Assembly (NCBI GenBank): GCA_963556495.2
Contig: OY747713.1
Coordinates: 34,421,961 to 34,485,960, forward strand
Reading direction: 5' to 3'
Length of the DNA: 64,000 bases
Source: Valencia hispanica
Lineage: Eukaryota > Chordata > Actinopteri > Cyprinodontiformes > Valenciidae
The translations under genes were made by a program, and so were the position numbers. Position 1 is the first letter of the stretch, and the number at the start of each line of letters is the position of its first letter. Shown here one piece after another: positions 54,974 through 64,000 of the stretch. The notes below the pieces were generated by a model. The model searched no databases. It was given only the letters and a program-made list of their open reading frames with translations, and was not told the DNA's origin.

Positions 54974-56330
54974 GGTTCTGCAGGATGAAGGGATAGGGAA
55001 CGGGAGGAAAGAGACTACAGTATTTGGAGAAGCAAGAAAAACAAAGGCAAGGATCCAAAGTTATTTGATCATACCACATGAAATAAAGCAACAGTTTCAG
55101 ATGGGTTCACCATAAAGATCTGTGCAAACAAACATATAGTTCCTTCTAAAGGCCCCACAGGAAAAGAGGCCTGGAAAGACACACCAGCAGAAATTTGTCA
55201 TTGCATCATGTTTCTACCCTTTAAATGCCAATTCATTACTGTGAGACTGTCTCATCTTTTCCTTTTCCCCACTATATTTGATTTCCTTTAGTACTTTAAA
55301 AAGCAAGTCAAGAAAATAATTACAATCTGTCTTTTCCTTCATCTATTCTGGCTTCAACCTTTTTTTCATTTTTTTCCTTGTTGGTCATTGGTGATTTTCT
55401 TTGTTTAATTACGTTGGCAGAGAACCAGTTATTTTGGTACATTGCTTCCATTTCTCCTATCTTTGTTCCCTTCCTCAGACAATTACATTCTGAGTAGATC
55501 CCATGCATTTCTAATGTTGTCATTGTTGAATAGTGTGAGGTGTGTCACGTTTGAATTTATTCTAAAAGTTAAAAAGAGTTTCCAGGGAAATTTAGTTTAG
55601 TTCTGTTGATACAGAGTCCATGCAACAGTCAGACTTTCCTAGATGGATTGCCTGATGGATTTTTTTGTACATATTTGTATGTATATATATATCGGCTTTT
55701 GATAAAATTTAAAACTACCTTTTTTAAATGCCAATGGTTATTTTGCAACAAATGTAAAATGATTTTATGTCTATAAGCATTCAAATGGGAAAATGGGTTC
55801 AGCAAAAGACAAATTGTTTATAGAGGTAATTTGTATTTACACAGAAAGCAAATTGGCTTTTGTAATTGTGTCACTTAAGTTCATCTATTTGACTCCATAT
55901 TTTATTCCAGTGTAGCTATAATGTCTGCTTCACTTGGCTCTTGTGTGAGAATAATGGTAAGATATAGACAACATTTGAGTCACTTCATCATAAGTAATGT
56001 AAATGTAGTTCACCCAAATCCTCACGTCAGGTCCTCACTTCAGTGTAAACAATCACTTGTTTACTGTTACATATCACTGTATTTGAGATTCATGTCTGTT
56101 CCTGGTTTTTTATTGACGCTTCAAACTAATGTCACATCTTTCACAATAAAGCTGACTACTCCGAAACGTCAATACTCAACACTCCTTTCAGGCGATTTTA
56201 TAGTTTTGAGGTATGAACACAGATTTTTCTACTTTTTTGTGCAATTTAAACTTTGAACCACGGTCATGCTTCTGTTCTTTGAATAGGTAATTAAAATGCT
56301 TTTCAAATAAACTTTATTTTGTGTGTGTGT
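54974..56330 (+). other. col16a1: col16a1 3' untranslated region (extent uncertain)
   Basis: Candidate poly(A) signals AATAAA are at 55082-55087, 56145-56150 and 56306-56311. The last is followed by GT-rich 'ttttgtgtgtgtgtgg', typical of a downstream element. A short and a long 3' UTR are both possible. No additional exon was seen. Confidence 0.4.
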
Positions 56331-58464
56331 GGTTTTTATTTTAGCTGCTCACCGGAGGTTTCTGTCAAAGACACATTAATATCAGGTATAAACCTGAAAC
56401 GAGATGTTGCATACACTGTGAAAATGAACATAACCTTTTTTTTTTATTATTTATCTCCATCTGACATTAAATCAAACTAAATATTTACTATTTTAGCTCA
56501 GTCAGTATTAGAAACATGTATTATGTTTGTTAAATGCCAGAATGAGCAACATTAATTTTTTTTTTTTTTTTACATTTTTAATACCCAGCTCTGTTTTCAT
56601 TGCCGTTGCCTAGTATCTCCAAGCACCCATTTTAATGTGCTATATCAAGCAATTTCCAAATACAACTCAGATAACAATTAACATTGGTCACTTGTCAGCT
56701 AAATACACATCTGTAAAAGCCCTTCATCTTTTCCACAGAGCATAAATATACGTTTTGTTGTAGCTTTCTTTGGTGATTTGCACTGTAGCAGTTGTTTGTC
56801 TTATTGTTTGTGACCCTTTGTGTTCTCTCTTTGCAAACATTTAGTGTCTGCCTGTTTTGTCTCTCACAGTCCTTCAGAAATGCACCCGTTTTGGATTTTA
56901 AGTGTTACTTCTTATATTTAAGCCATATTAGTCATGCACAATCTCTTTGTAGTGTTTATGATTTGAATAAGTTACTTGGTGTATAGTTGTCTTTCTTGTG
57001 TCTTTGAAGTTTTTCAATTTCTATCGTTCCTATTCGTATCTTTGTTGCAGATCTCTTTACATTTATTGTGTTTATGACATGGACCCCTTCATATCCTCAG
57101 GCTTGCCTCACAGCTGTTATGCATTCAGTTAATTACCTCACCTGTGAATCATTCCAGTAATCACTTCTCAGTATTTAAACCTCTCTTTTCGGGTCAGATT
57201 TTACTGCTGTACCCTATGGTTCCTGGTTCCTCCAGAGTAATTTCCTCAGAATTTCCATTTTTTGTAGATTCTCCGTTCCTAGAAGCCCTTCTTATTATAC
57301 TGTAGTACTGTGTCTCTACTGTCTTCGCCTGTGTCCTTCCAAACAAACTATGAAAACTTTCATTTCAATCCTTTAAAAAAAGCTTAATATTAATGAACTT
57401 AAACCATTACAATTAATTTATAAATAATAAATTGTAAAATGAATTGTATTAAATGGACAACAGTAACCATGTCCTCTTTGACACATTGATGGGGCAGAGA
57501 AGCAGCCACATTGAGAGGTCATGTCACTGCGCTGCAAGACTGAGAGGTTCAAGAGATCGTTTGTCCCCACTGACATTGGGATATAGATGGTATATACATG
57601 TAGATATGATTTACTTTAGTTGTATAATCAAATTTCCTTACAGTATACAATGAGTAGAAAGTTATTTTAAAATACTCCATTTTTAAAGCATGTCCATTAC
57701 TTCCCAATGGTGGATAAAAATTGATGCATCAGCAGTACTAAATGTAGCTGGCTCTATTTCATATCTAACAAAAGTATGAAGTGACCAAAATTATAAAGGT
57801 ATGAAATAGCGAATGGAACCACTAACCGACACCCCATGTAGCCTCGGTTTTGTCTGTTACTGTTTAGATCTATAGCTGTTTTGTGTCTTTATAGCCACTT
57901 ATATTTCTGTAATTTGTTTCTTTGTAGGTAAGAATATCTTTACAGTTGTTTTAGGCTGTCGCCATAACTTTGTGTGTCTTTGTTGTTTTGTTTCTTCTAA
58001 GTTGTTTATTTCTTGTCACTTCTACCTATGTTGTTATTTTTTGCAGATCTTTTTTTAAATTATTTTTTTCAGAAACTATTTGTACCTTTTGCAGTTGTGC
58101 TTCTTCATTGCCATGTAGTGTGTTTCTGTAGCTGTTTTTGCTTTTTATAGCTACGTTGTGTATGTTTTATTTAGGGGTATCAAATTCTCACGTTAATTTC
58201 AATTAATTAATTACTTCCATATTTAGCACGCTATGTTATTTTAATCATGTTAATCAAATTTTTAATCTTTAATTTTACTGTTTCTGCATGTGAATTACAT
58301 TTTAAAATAAAATCCACTTTTATGCTTTGGGCTTCTTGTGCTTGAGTTCTTTAGGGTTAACCACACCCTGAAGTGGACATGGATTGACTGTAATTAGGCT
58401 TTCTTATCCTGAGCTGAAGCTTTCGTTGTAGTGGCGATGAAAGAGGATGAGTGGTGAGTTGCAG

Positions 58465-58950
58465 ACAGTGTTGCTAATTTAGCACCTTTGTTGTTATATT
58501 TAGCAAGTTTTTAGACCCCTCCAGTGACTCTTTTTCAAAAAAGCGACTGGCAAAAAAATCTAGCGACTTTTTCTGTGGTTATTAGAGAGTTTTGGGTTAA
58601 GCATATATCGTTTCTCTCACTGAGCAGCTGTGCAGCCGTGAGCTCCTTTCCCCTCTTCGAGCGTTGACAGCAGGCAGGCAGTCCGCGCACTGCAGCTCCG
58701 CCCGCCCCTAGGTCCATCTGGACTCAGAGCAGATATTTACTCCACTGAGTCCAGAATGCTAACGAATCGCGCATGCTCGAAGCCGAAGTTGCAGGCAGGG
58801 ACCACTGGGAGTAGTCTCAAAAACAGAGGATTGTAAATGGCTGGGACTGCATCTGTTCAAGTCTGTTTAAAACAATAAATGACTTCATAAAGCCACTTTT
58901 TTTGTAATATATTTGTTCTGCCATAATAATGTAATGCATTTAAATGAAAA
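58465..58950. repeat. dispersed fish repeat ('gcgactttt' type)
   Basis: 'gtgttgctaatttagcacctttg', 'aaaaaagcgactggc', 'ctagcgactttttctgtggttattagagagttttggg' and a GC-rich 'gagcagctgtgcagccgtgagctcc' follow one another. This order appears familiar from many fish introns. Family unknown. No ORF. Confidence 0.45.
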
Positions 58951-59844
58951 TACCTCAAGCTGTGGGCTTTTCTCAGCAATTGTTAGGTGCAATTAAAAAA
59001 GAGATTAATTAATCAATTACAGATCATAAATAATTCATCTCAAAGTTTTTTTATCCCATCAGCACTAGTTTTATTCAGTCCATTTTTTTTCAATTACTTT
59101 GTGAGCTTGTGTAGTTACTTTGTAATTACATTTTGGTATTAGCAGGTTGTCCCTTCACAAAAAACCCCAATGTCTTAGTAACTGTGCTCCTTAGCAGATA
59201 TTATGTATGTCTAGAGCTAGCTATTTATACAGTATCCACACAGTATGTGTATTTCAAATGTGTGTTTGAAAATATTTTATTTGCTGCGTAAGTGAAGTCA
59301 ATTTGTAATTAGCCTATATGCACATGAACTTTTTTTAGTTTTTCTTGGTCTACTGGATATAAAAAAGTTTTTTCTATTACTTTAGGGCTCAGTAGAGCAA
59401 AAATTTTGCTAAAAGCTGAACATGTCAGGCAAGGGAGTTTATTTTCATGCATTAATAGTTTTAGTATAAAAGAAATATAGAAGAATTTGAAGGAGATTAA
59501 ATATACCTTCCTAACATTGATACATAAGAACATTGGATTTTATAAAAGGTTCCTCTTTATTGGTCTGGGAAGAGTGAACATCCACAAGTCAACCCCCCTC
59601 TTTTCTTTACAGGTGATTATATCATGAACAATAAATAGCTTCTTTTTTTGACATAAATCAATAATCCTGTAGGAATCTGACAGTGGCATAGAAAGCACAA
59701 TTGAGCTGTTAACTAATTGTTTTGAGGAAAATTCATTATTTATGAAGGATCTGCGTGGTATTTCTGCACATAATAATCAACACACATTTACAAAGATTTA
59801 CAGCACTGCATTGTGGGAGATGGGAGTGCCTATTGGGATATGCT

Positions 59845-59857
59845 GTTGCCAGGCAAC
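59845..59857. promoter_or_regulatory. perfect palindromic X-box (RFX site)
   Basis: GTTGCCAGGCAAC is two perfect RFX half-sites (GTTGCC and GGCAAC) with a one-base spacer. The flanking 'catTGTGGGAgatgggag' looks like conserved rather than repetitive DNA. RFX factors commonly control cilium genes, but a single site proves nothing about either collagen gene. Confidence 0.4.
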
Positions 59858-60549
59858 AAGAGGAAGATATAAAGCTTGTCGTTAGTTTCTAAAATGAGAC
59901 TTAGGTAGTAAGCGGGGAGATTGGAGGAGGGGGGGAAGCAATTTACAAGAGTTAAATCAAGGATTTTGCTCAAGCTTACAGATCAGGAGATACATTTTAT
60001 ATTACAGTACTGAGTGAAAACGTATCATTTATTAGTCCTTTTTGTACATTTTCTAGGTTTGATATTCCAATTAAAAGAGAGGAGATTTGACCTTCAAAAC
60101 ACACAAGTTATTGCATATACATGTAACCACTGAAGTAACCATGTTTTACCTTCACCATTTTTGATTTTCAGCATCTCTCAACTTGTAGATAGTGTGTTGG
60201 TGGGAGACATGGAGGTTCAGTCTACATCTGCTCTCGTCTCACTGCTAGGAAAGGAGTATGGTATTTGGATGGGACTGATACTGACATCGTCCAAAAATAC
60301 TGGAGAATTCTTAAAGATGTGGGTGGCTGTGAGCTGTTGTTGTCATGGTGATGTGTGGGATTAAGATCATGATATCCCACCAGTCAAAAACTTCCAGTTG
60401 AAATATCTAGTGGGGTTGGGGGGGCTAAATATCCAGTCACTGTGGTATCATTGCCCCCAACTCTCATTTCCTGATGTTATCCAACTGAGGAGAGCAGTCA
60501 CTCTCTTTCCTCTTCCCCTCAATCCCTGGTTTGATTTAGAGAGGGGTCT

Positions 60550-60755
60550 CTAAATATTGGGTCCTTTGATTGTCCCCGCCTCTTGTAATCTTGGGGCGGT
60601 GTATGCCGATGCAGCCAGACACATTGCCGCCTCGCAGAACCCAGGGAGACCTGGGGGCCCAGCCTTACCAGGATAACCTGGCTCGCCAGCTGCTCCCTGA
60701 GGTCCTCTCTCACCAGGCCTGCCATTCCGAGCCACACCGTCAACACCAGGAGGGC
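60550..60755 (-). CDS. col9a2: collagen type IX-like chain, C-terminal exon (probably alpha-2)
   Basis: Minus-strand exon with acceptor ccacag just above 60755, entered with one base of a glycine codon from the previous exon. It ends at TAG, 60552-60550. It encodes GPPGVDG, a helix break at [31 protein letters not shown], then [13 protein letters not shown] and a tail ending IKGPNI. The C-x4-C at the helix end is the FACIT signature. The LPGFCE-x-A-x-CL-ASAY-x-x-x-RL-x-x-x-x-IKGP pattern matches the type IX alpha-2 C terminus as I recall it. Type IX chains coat cartilage type II fibrils. The remaining exons lie beyond the window. Confidence 0.8.
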
Positions 60756-63700
60756 CTGTGGAGTCAGCAGATAAAAATACATTCTGAAGTTTTTTTGCAT
60801 GTTTGAAACCCAAACATACACATTGATTACACCACTGAAGGAATGCATTCATTAATTTAATTTGAGCTTATCTGAGCAAAACATAATGAATTTCCTTTAG
60901 CTTGAATTAGATTGTACTGTTGCAGTCTATGCACATCCCTACTCAAAGGCACCTGTTAAATGGCTGGAGTTAATGATGCCTTTAAAAATCCTTTCAGGAG
61001 CCTATCCTATAGCAAAAGACATAATGCCAAATCCATCAGTTGCCTTATTCTCTCCCTTGTCTTCTTTACCTCTACCTTCCCTGTGCAACCTTTTGTTTTT
61101 AAATAGATATTTCCAATTGGTCCATAAAACCCCTTAGTACATGCAGTACAATGGTGCTTTTATGTAGTGCTGAGGTGAAAATGTTGCTGCAACTAAAAAC
61201 AAATGTTGTGAATAAAATGTATATGAAGTATTAGCTATGAGATGGACATTTTCCCCTGAAAATTCGCAAACTGAATTAAAAGTTGTTGTAATACATATTT
61301 AATAAGGCTAAGTAAGTGGGGGCTACACTCACAGGGTCACAAATCAATGGACTGAGTTTTCAGTCATTTTGATCAACGTTGTCACAAAGAAATGACAAAA
61401 TAATTTTAGTTAATTGCTGGGCATTATGATTATTTGATTGTACTTTAGTTTAGACAGCATTACTTTTTGGCATGCTATGAATTACATTCTTTAAGCGTTT
61501 ATAGTTACCTAACCTGTAGCAGGCAGGTGCCATACTGGAGTGAATTTGTGGAAAAGTATTGACATTCTGTGTGGTGAAAGACTCGCAGCTAGCAAACAGA
61601 CCCCCATTTTTACTGAATATAGCAAATCATATCAAACAGAAAAAGGGGTTGATAAGTTTCAGATGAATGCAATGCTATACTAGCAGACATTAAAGACCTA
61701 CACAAAACAGAGATTGATAAGTTTTTCACCATATTCTAAGCCAAACAACATCAGTGTTACTATGCTAAAGTTGTGTTATTTGAGGCTGCAGTTTGTTTCA
61801 ATGCACCTTTTCAACTGTGTCTTGTAAATGCACTCCAATGATGTGAATGATTTGTCTCAGAAGTTGGAGCTTATAGGCCGACATGGTAATAACATCCTTT
61901 CTAAATTAAGTGCTTTCTGGTTGCAAGTCAAAAGATAAGTGGGGTTTGGTAGCTGTGGTGATTCTAAATATTGTTAGCAATATAAGCCTTTCTCTCAAAT
62001 GTATGTGTTTAAATACTGAGGTAACATGATCACAGATATTGTACACTACAATGTGTTAAACTGATTTAAAAAAGAAAAAGAAAATGTCAGACATATTAAC
62101 TTGTATGTTACTGAAACTTCCCTTTAATTTTCTATTTGGGACAGTCATACCGGATTCGAAATTTGTGGCTTCTCCCAATCAGAAGTCCAACTTAAGGGGC
62201 ATTCTTGTATTTCTAACTAGGGGACTCTGACTTCAGAGGATAAAGTGAAATCACTAATATTCCACCTAAAGTTGAGTAAACTTTTGGATTTTGCTTCTGG
62301 CTCTTTTTTTGCAGAGGAATAACAGATGATACACTCTTTCTAGTTTTTGTAATTTTTTGGAAGTTTCACAATGTGCTCATTATCAGTTTACCAGGTGGAC
62401 TAATACAGTCTTTAGTTTCAACCAGTGTAATTTAGTGCTGTAACATCCATGTTTGTTTTCCGTTGAGGAAACAGCAACAAACTAGTCTCTATAAAAATGT
62501 AAACAATTTCTAATCCGCTAATATAGGGTTGTATGCAACGAATATGACACTTTTCCGATTGAGTTGTTTTAATACCTAAAATCAGCAACATAGTAGCGGT
62601 TAGCTGTTAACAGACCATCACTTTAAAGAAAATCCATCAAAGTCGGTAAGAACTCTTATATAACGGCATGATAATTAGCAGCAAACGTGGTCAGTTTTTT
62701 TTTTTACGCATGTCAACTATTGGGTGATTCCATAATCTTTCCATTTTCCTTTGATCTGAACACATTATTTTTTACAAAGCTGATATATTAAACAGTTTCG
62801 ATTCATATATGTGATGTTTTTGGGTTATTTACTACAAAGTCAAACAATAGACTGAACATCTTTATTATTCGATATTTCATTGTCAGAGCTTGTAGCTCCT
62901 TAAATGAACAAGACAAAACAAAGAAGTAAACTGTGTCAAAGTGGATACATAAACTGAGGGAACAAAGGAGCAGTGATAATGTGCAAACTTCTGAAATAAA
63001 TGCTAACTAATTTAACATATAGACATATATCCACAACACTCAATTCTAAGACAAATAACTAAATCTGACTGTGGAGTTTGTTTTGAAGAGGCCCAAATAA
63101 AAGCTAGGCTGTTAATTGTGGCTTAACTCCACAGAGATAACATTTTAACTGGTAAGATGTATAATTGTACTGAACCTGTTTGAAAAAAGGTGGTATAGCT
63201 TTGAGCACAACTCAAGTTTTGTGGTTAAAAAAACAAATTTAGCTATGTTAATTTTGTTGTAGGTCGTGGAAATGTTTTGTGTGCATGTTTAGCTGTCTGA
63301 CTCCTCAGTGAAAGTCCCTAACTGCCACAGACAAATGTAAAACTAAGTGTAGCAGAAATGGTGCAAAAAAAGAAGGCTAAAGAGTTAGAGTTAGATGCAA
63401 TAAAATGCACAGAAATGTCAAACGTGTTATTTATAGCTATTGCAAAAACCCCTCAAACTTTGTGCAGCTTCTGAAGTTTTTATAAAATATAGCAAGAGAT
63501 AAAAAGGCTTGCACTGTCAGCGCTGATGGTATATAGGATGATACAAGCCTTTTAGTCTGTGGTAACCTGGGAACCATCAGACCTTGTCTCAACAATCAAA
63601 AACAATCGACACCCACAGAGAAGAACACATTAAAAAAGAATGGAAAAGCTTTTCATGTAGCTGCGTTGTTCGCGTAATGATGACGATCAAAAACTGGTAG

Positions 63701-64000
63701 CTTTATTAAATCAAAGAAGGTAAAATAGAAGGACAGAAGATCCAAGATGCAAAAAAAAGCCTTTAATTTCTTTGCGTTTCTGTCTTCGGTTGAACATTTA
63801 TTTTTGTTTTACTCAGTATCTATTCATGCTGCTTTCAGCTAGTGATTGCAAGAACAAAAATTAGTTGGTGAGCACAATCAGATATTTTTTTTAGCTTGAT
63901 TGATTCTGTCTGATAAACAGCCTGTCATGAGCTCAAACCTATTATCTTTTTTCGAATCATGGAACAGAATATACAATTTTTTTGTATGTCTGTCTTCCAT
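60756..64000 (-). other. col9a2 last intron (runs to window edge)
   Basis: 3.2 kb of AT-rich sequence. No further minus-strand collagen exon, no plus-strand exon and no recognisable transposon end could be supported. Confidence 0.5.

Larger units (their letters stand above)
56331..60549. other. intergenic region between convergent collagen genes
   Basis: 4.2 kb with no coding exon recognised on either strand. It includes a dispersed repeat at 58465-58950 and an RFX-type X-box at 59845-59857. For the minus-strand gene, AATAAA on the minus strand at 60028-60033 is a possible poly(A) signal, about 520 bp after its stop. Confidence 0.45.

Noticed and set aside
60161..60364. 67-codon open frame near the end of the intergenic region
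   Set aside because: No domain, no splice signals in phase and no similarity to collagen. Treated as chance.
60519..60848. Second minus-strand frame over the collagen exon (and the plus frame 60570-60806)
   Set aside because: Shadow frames of the type IX-like exon. Only the 60550-60755 phase gives Gly-X-Y and a C-x4-C end.
1..64000. CRISPR arrays, prokaryotic operons or phage modules
   Set aside because: No regularly spaced direct repeats of suitable length were seen. All tandem repeats are short-unit microsatellites, and gene structure is spliced and vertebrate.

Overview
The window is vertebrate genomic DNA, almost certainly from a teleost fish. Short collagen exons are scattered through AT-rich introns. 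The introns are packed with Tc1/mariner copies, a Ty3/Gypsy chromovirus of the Tf1/sushi type, L2-like LINE debris, foldback elements, a SINE-like repeat with a tRNA-type B-box, and long TA, GT, GATA and ATCC microsatellites. There is no bacterial or viral gene organisation. I cannot name the species.

The host gene is on the + strand. From 2197 to 54973 I can place 53 coding exons (3549 nt, 1182 codons plus stop) that join in frame and give one FACIT collagen chain. I identify it as collagen alpha-1(XVI), col16a1. The evidence is a series of CxxC-bearing imperfections (CEVC, CSMC, CGVC, CTSC, CNC, CGEDC, CDRC), the NC2-type segment [13 protein letters not shown]...[13 protein letters not shown], and a C-terminal CNPVDC motif followed by a short NC1 tail. 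The signal peptide, the LamG/TSPN domain and the first collagenous stretch lie upstream of the window. All exon-exon joints are phase 0 until the NC2 exon, after which the last three joints are phase 1.

The + strand gene is followed by about 5.5 kb with no coding exon that I can see. Then comes a convergent minus-strand exon (60550-60755) encoding the C terminus of another FACIT collagen, probably type IX alpha-2 (col9a2). Its next intron fills the rest of the window. Two FACIT collagen genes therefore sit tail to tail.

Most of the unusual content is in the introns. 19912-25821: a long inverted-repeat element with a tRNA-like loop, one arm broken by a 5'-truncated LINE with a 10-bp target duplication. 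25876-32161: an apparently intact 4.87-kb LTR retrotransposon with LTRs that look identical, intact gag and pol, an 11-nt self-priming pair, a TATA-like box 31 bp upstream of the primer, and a GGGAAAC plus stem-loop frameshift signal. It is inserted in an old antisense Tc1 copy. 33924-40376: a nearly complete Tc1 transposon inside a TA microsatellite, with a lost start codon, followed by SINE-like copies. 51245-54779: a 1.8-kb non-autonomous hAT-like element with an 8-bp target duplication and a large internal palindrome, again inside an antisense Tc1 remnant. I see no new gene system. The most informative objects are the self-priming retroelement and the two large palindromic elements.
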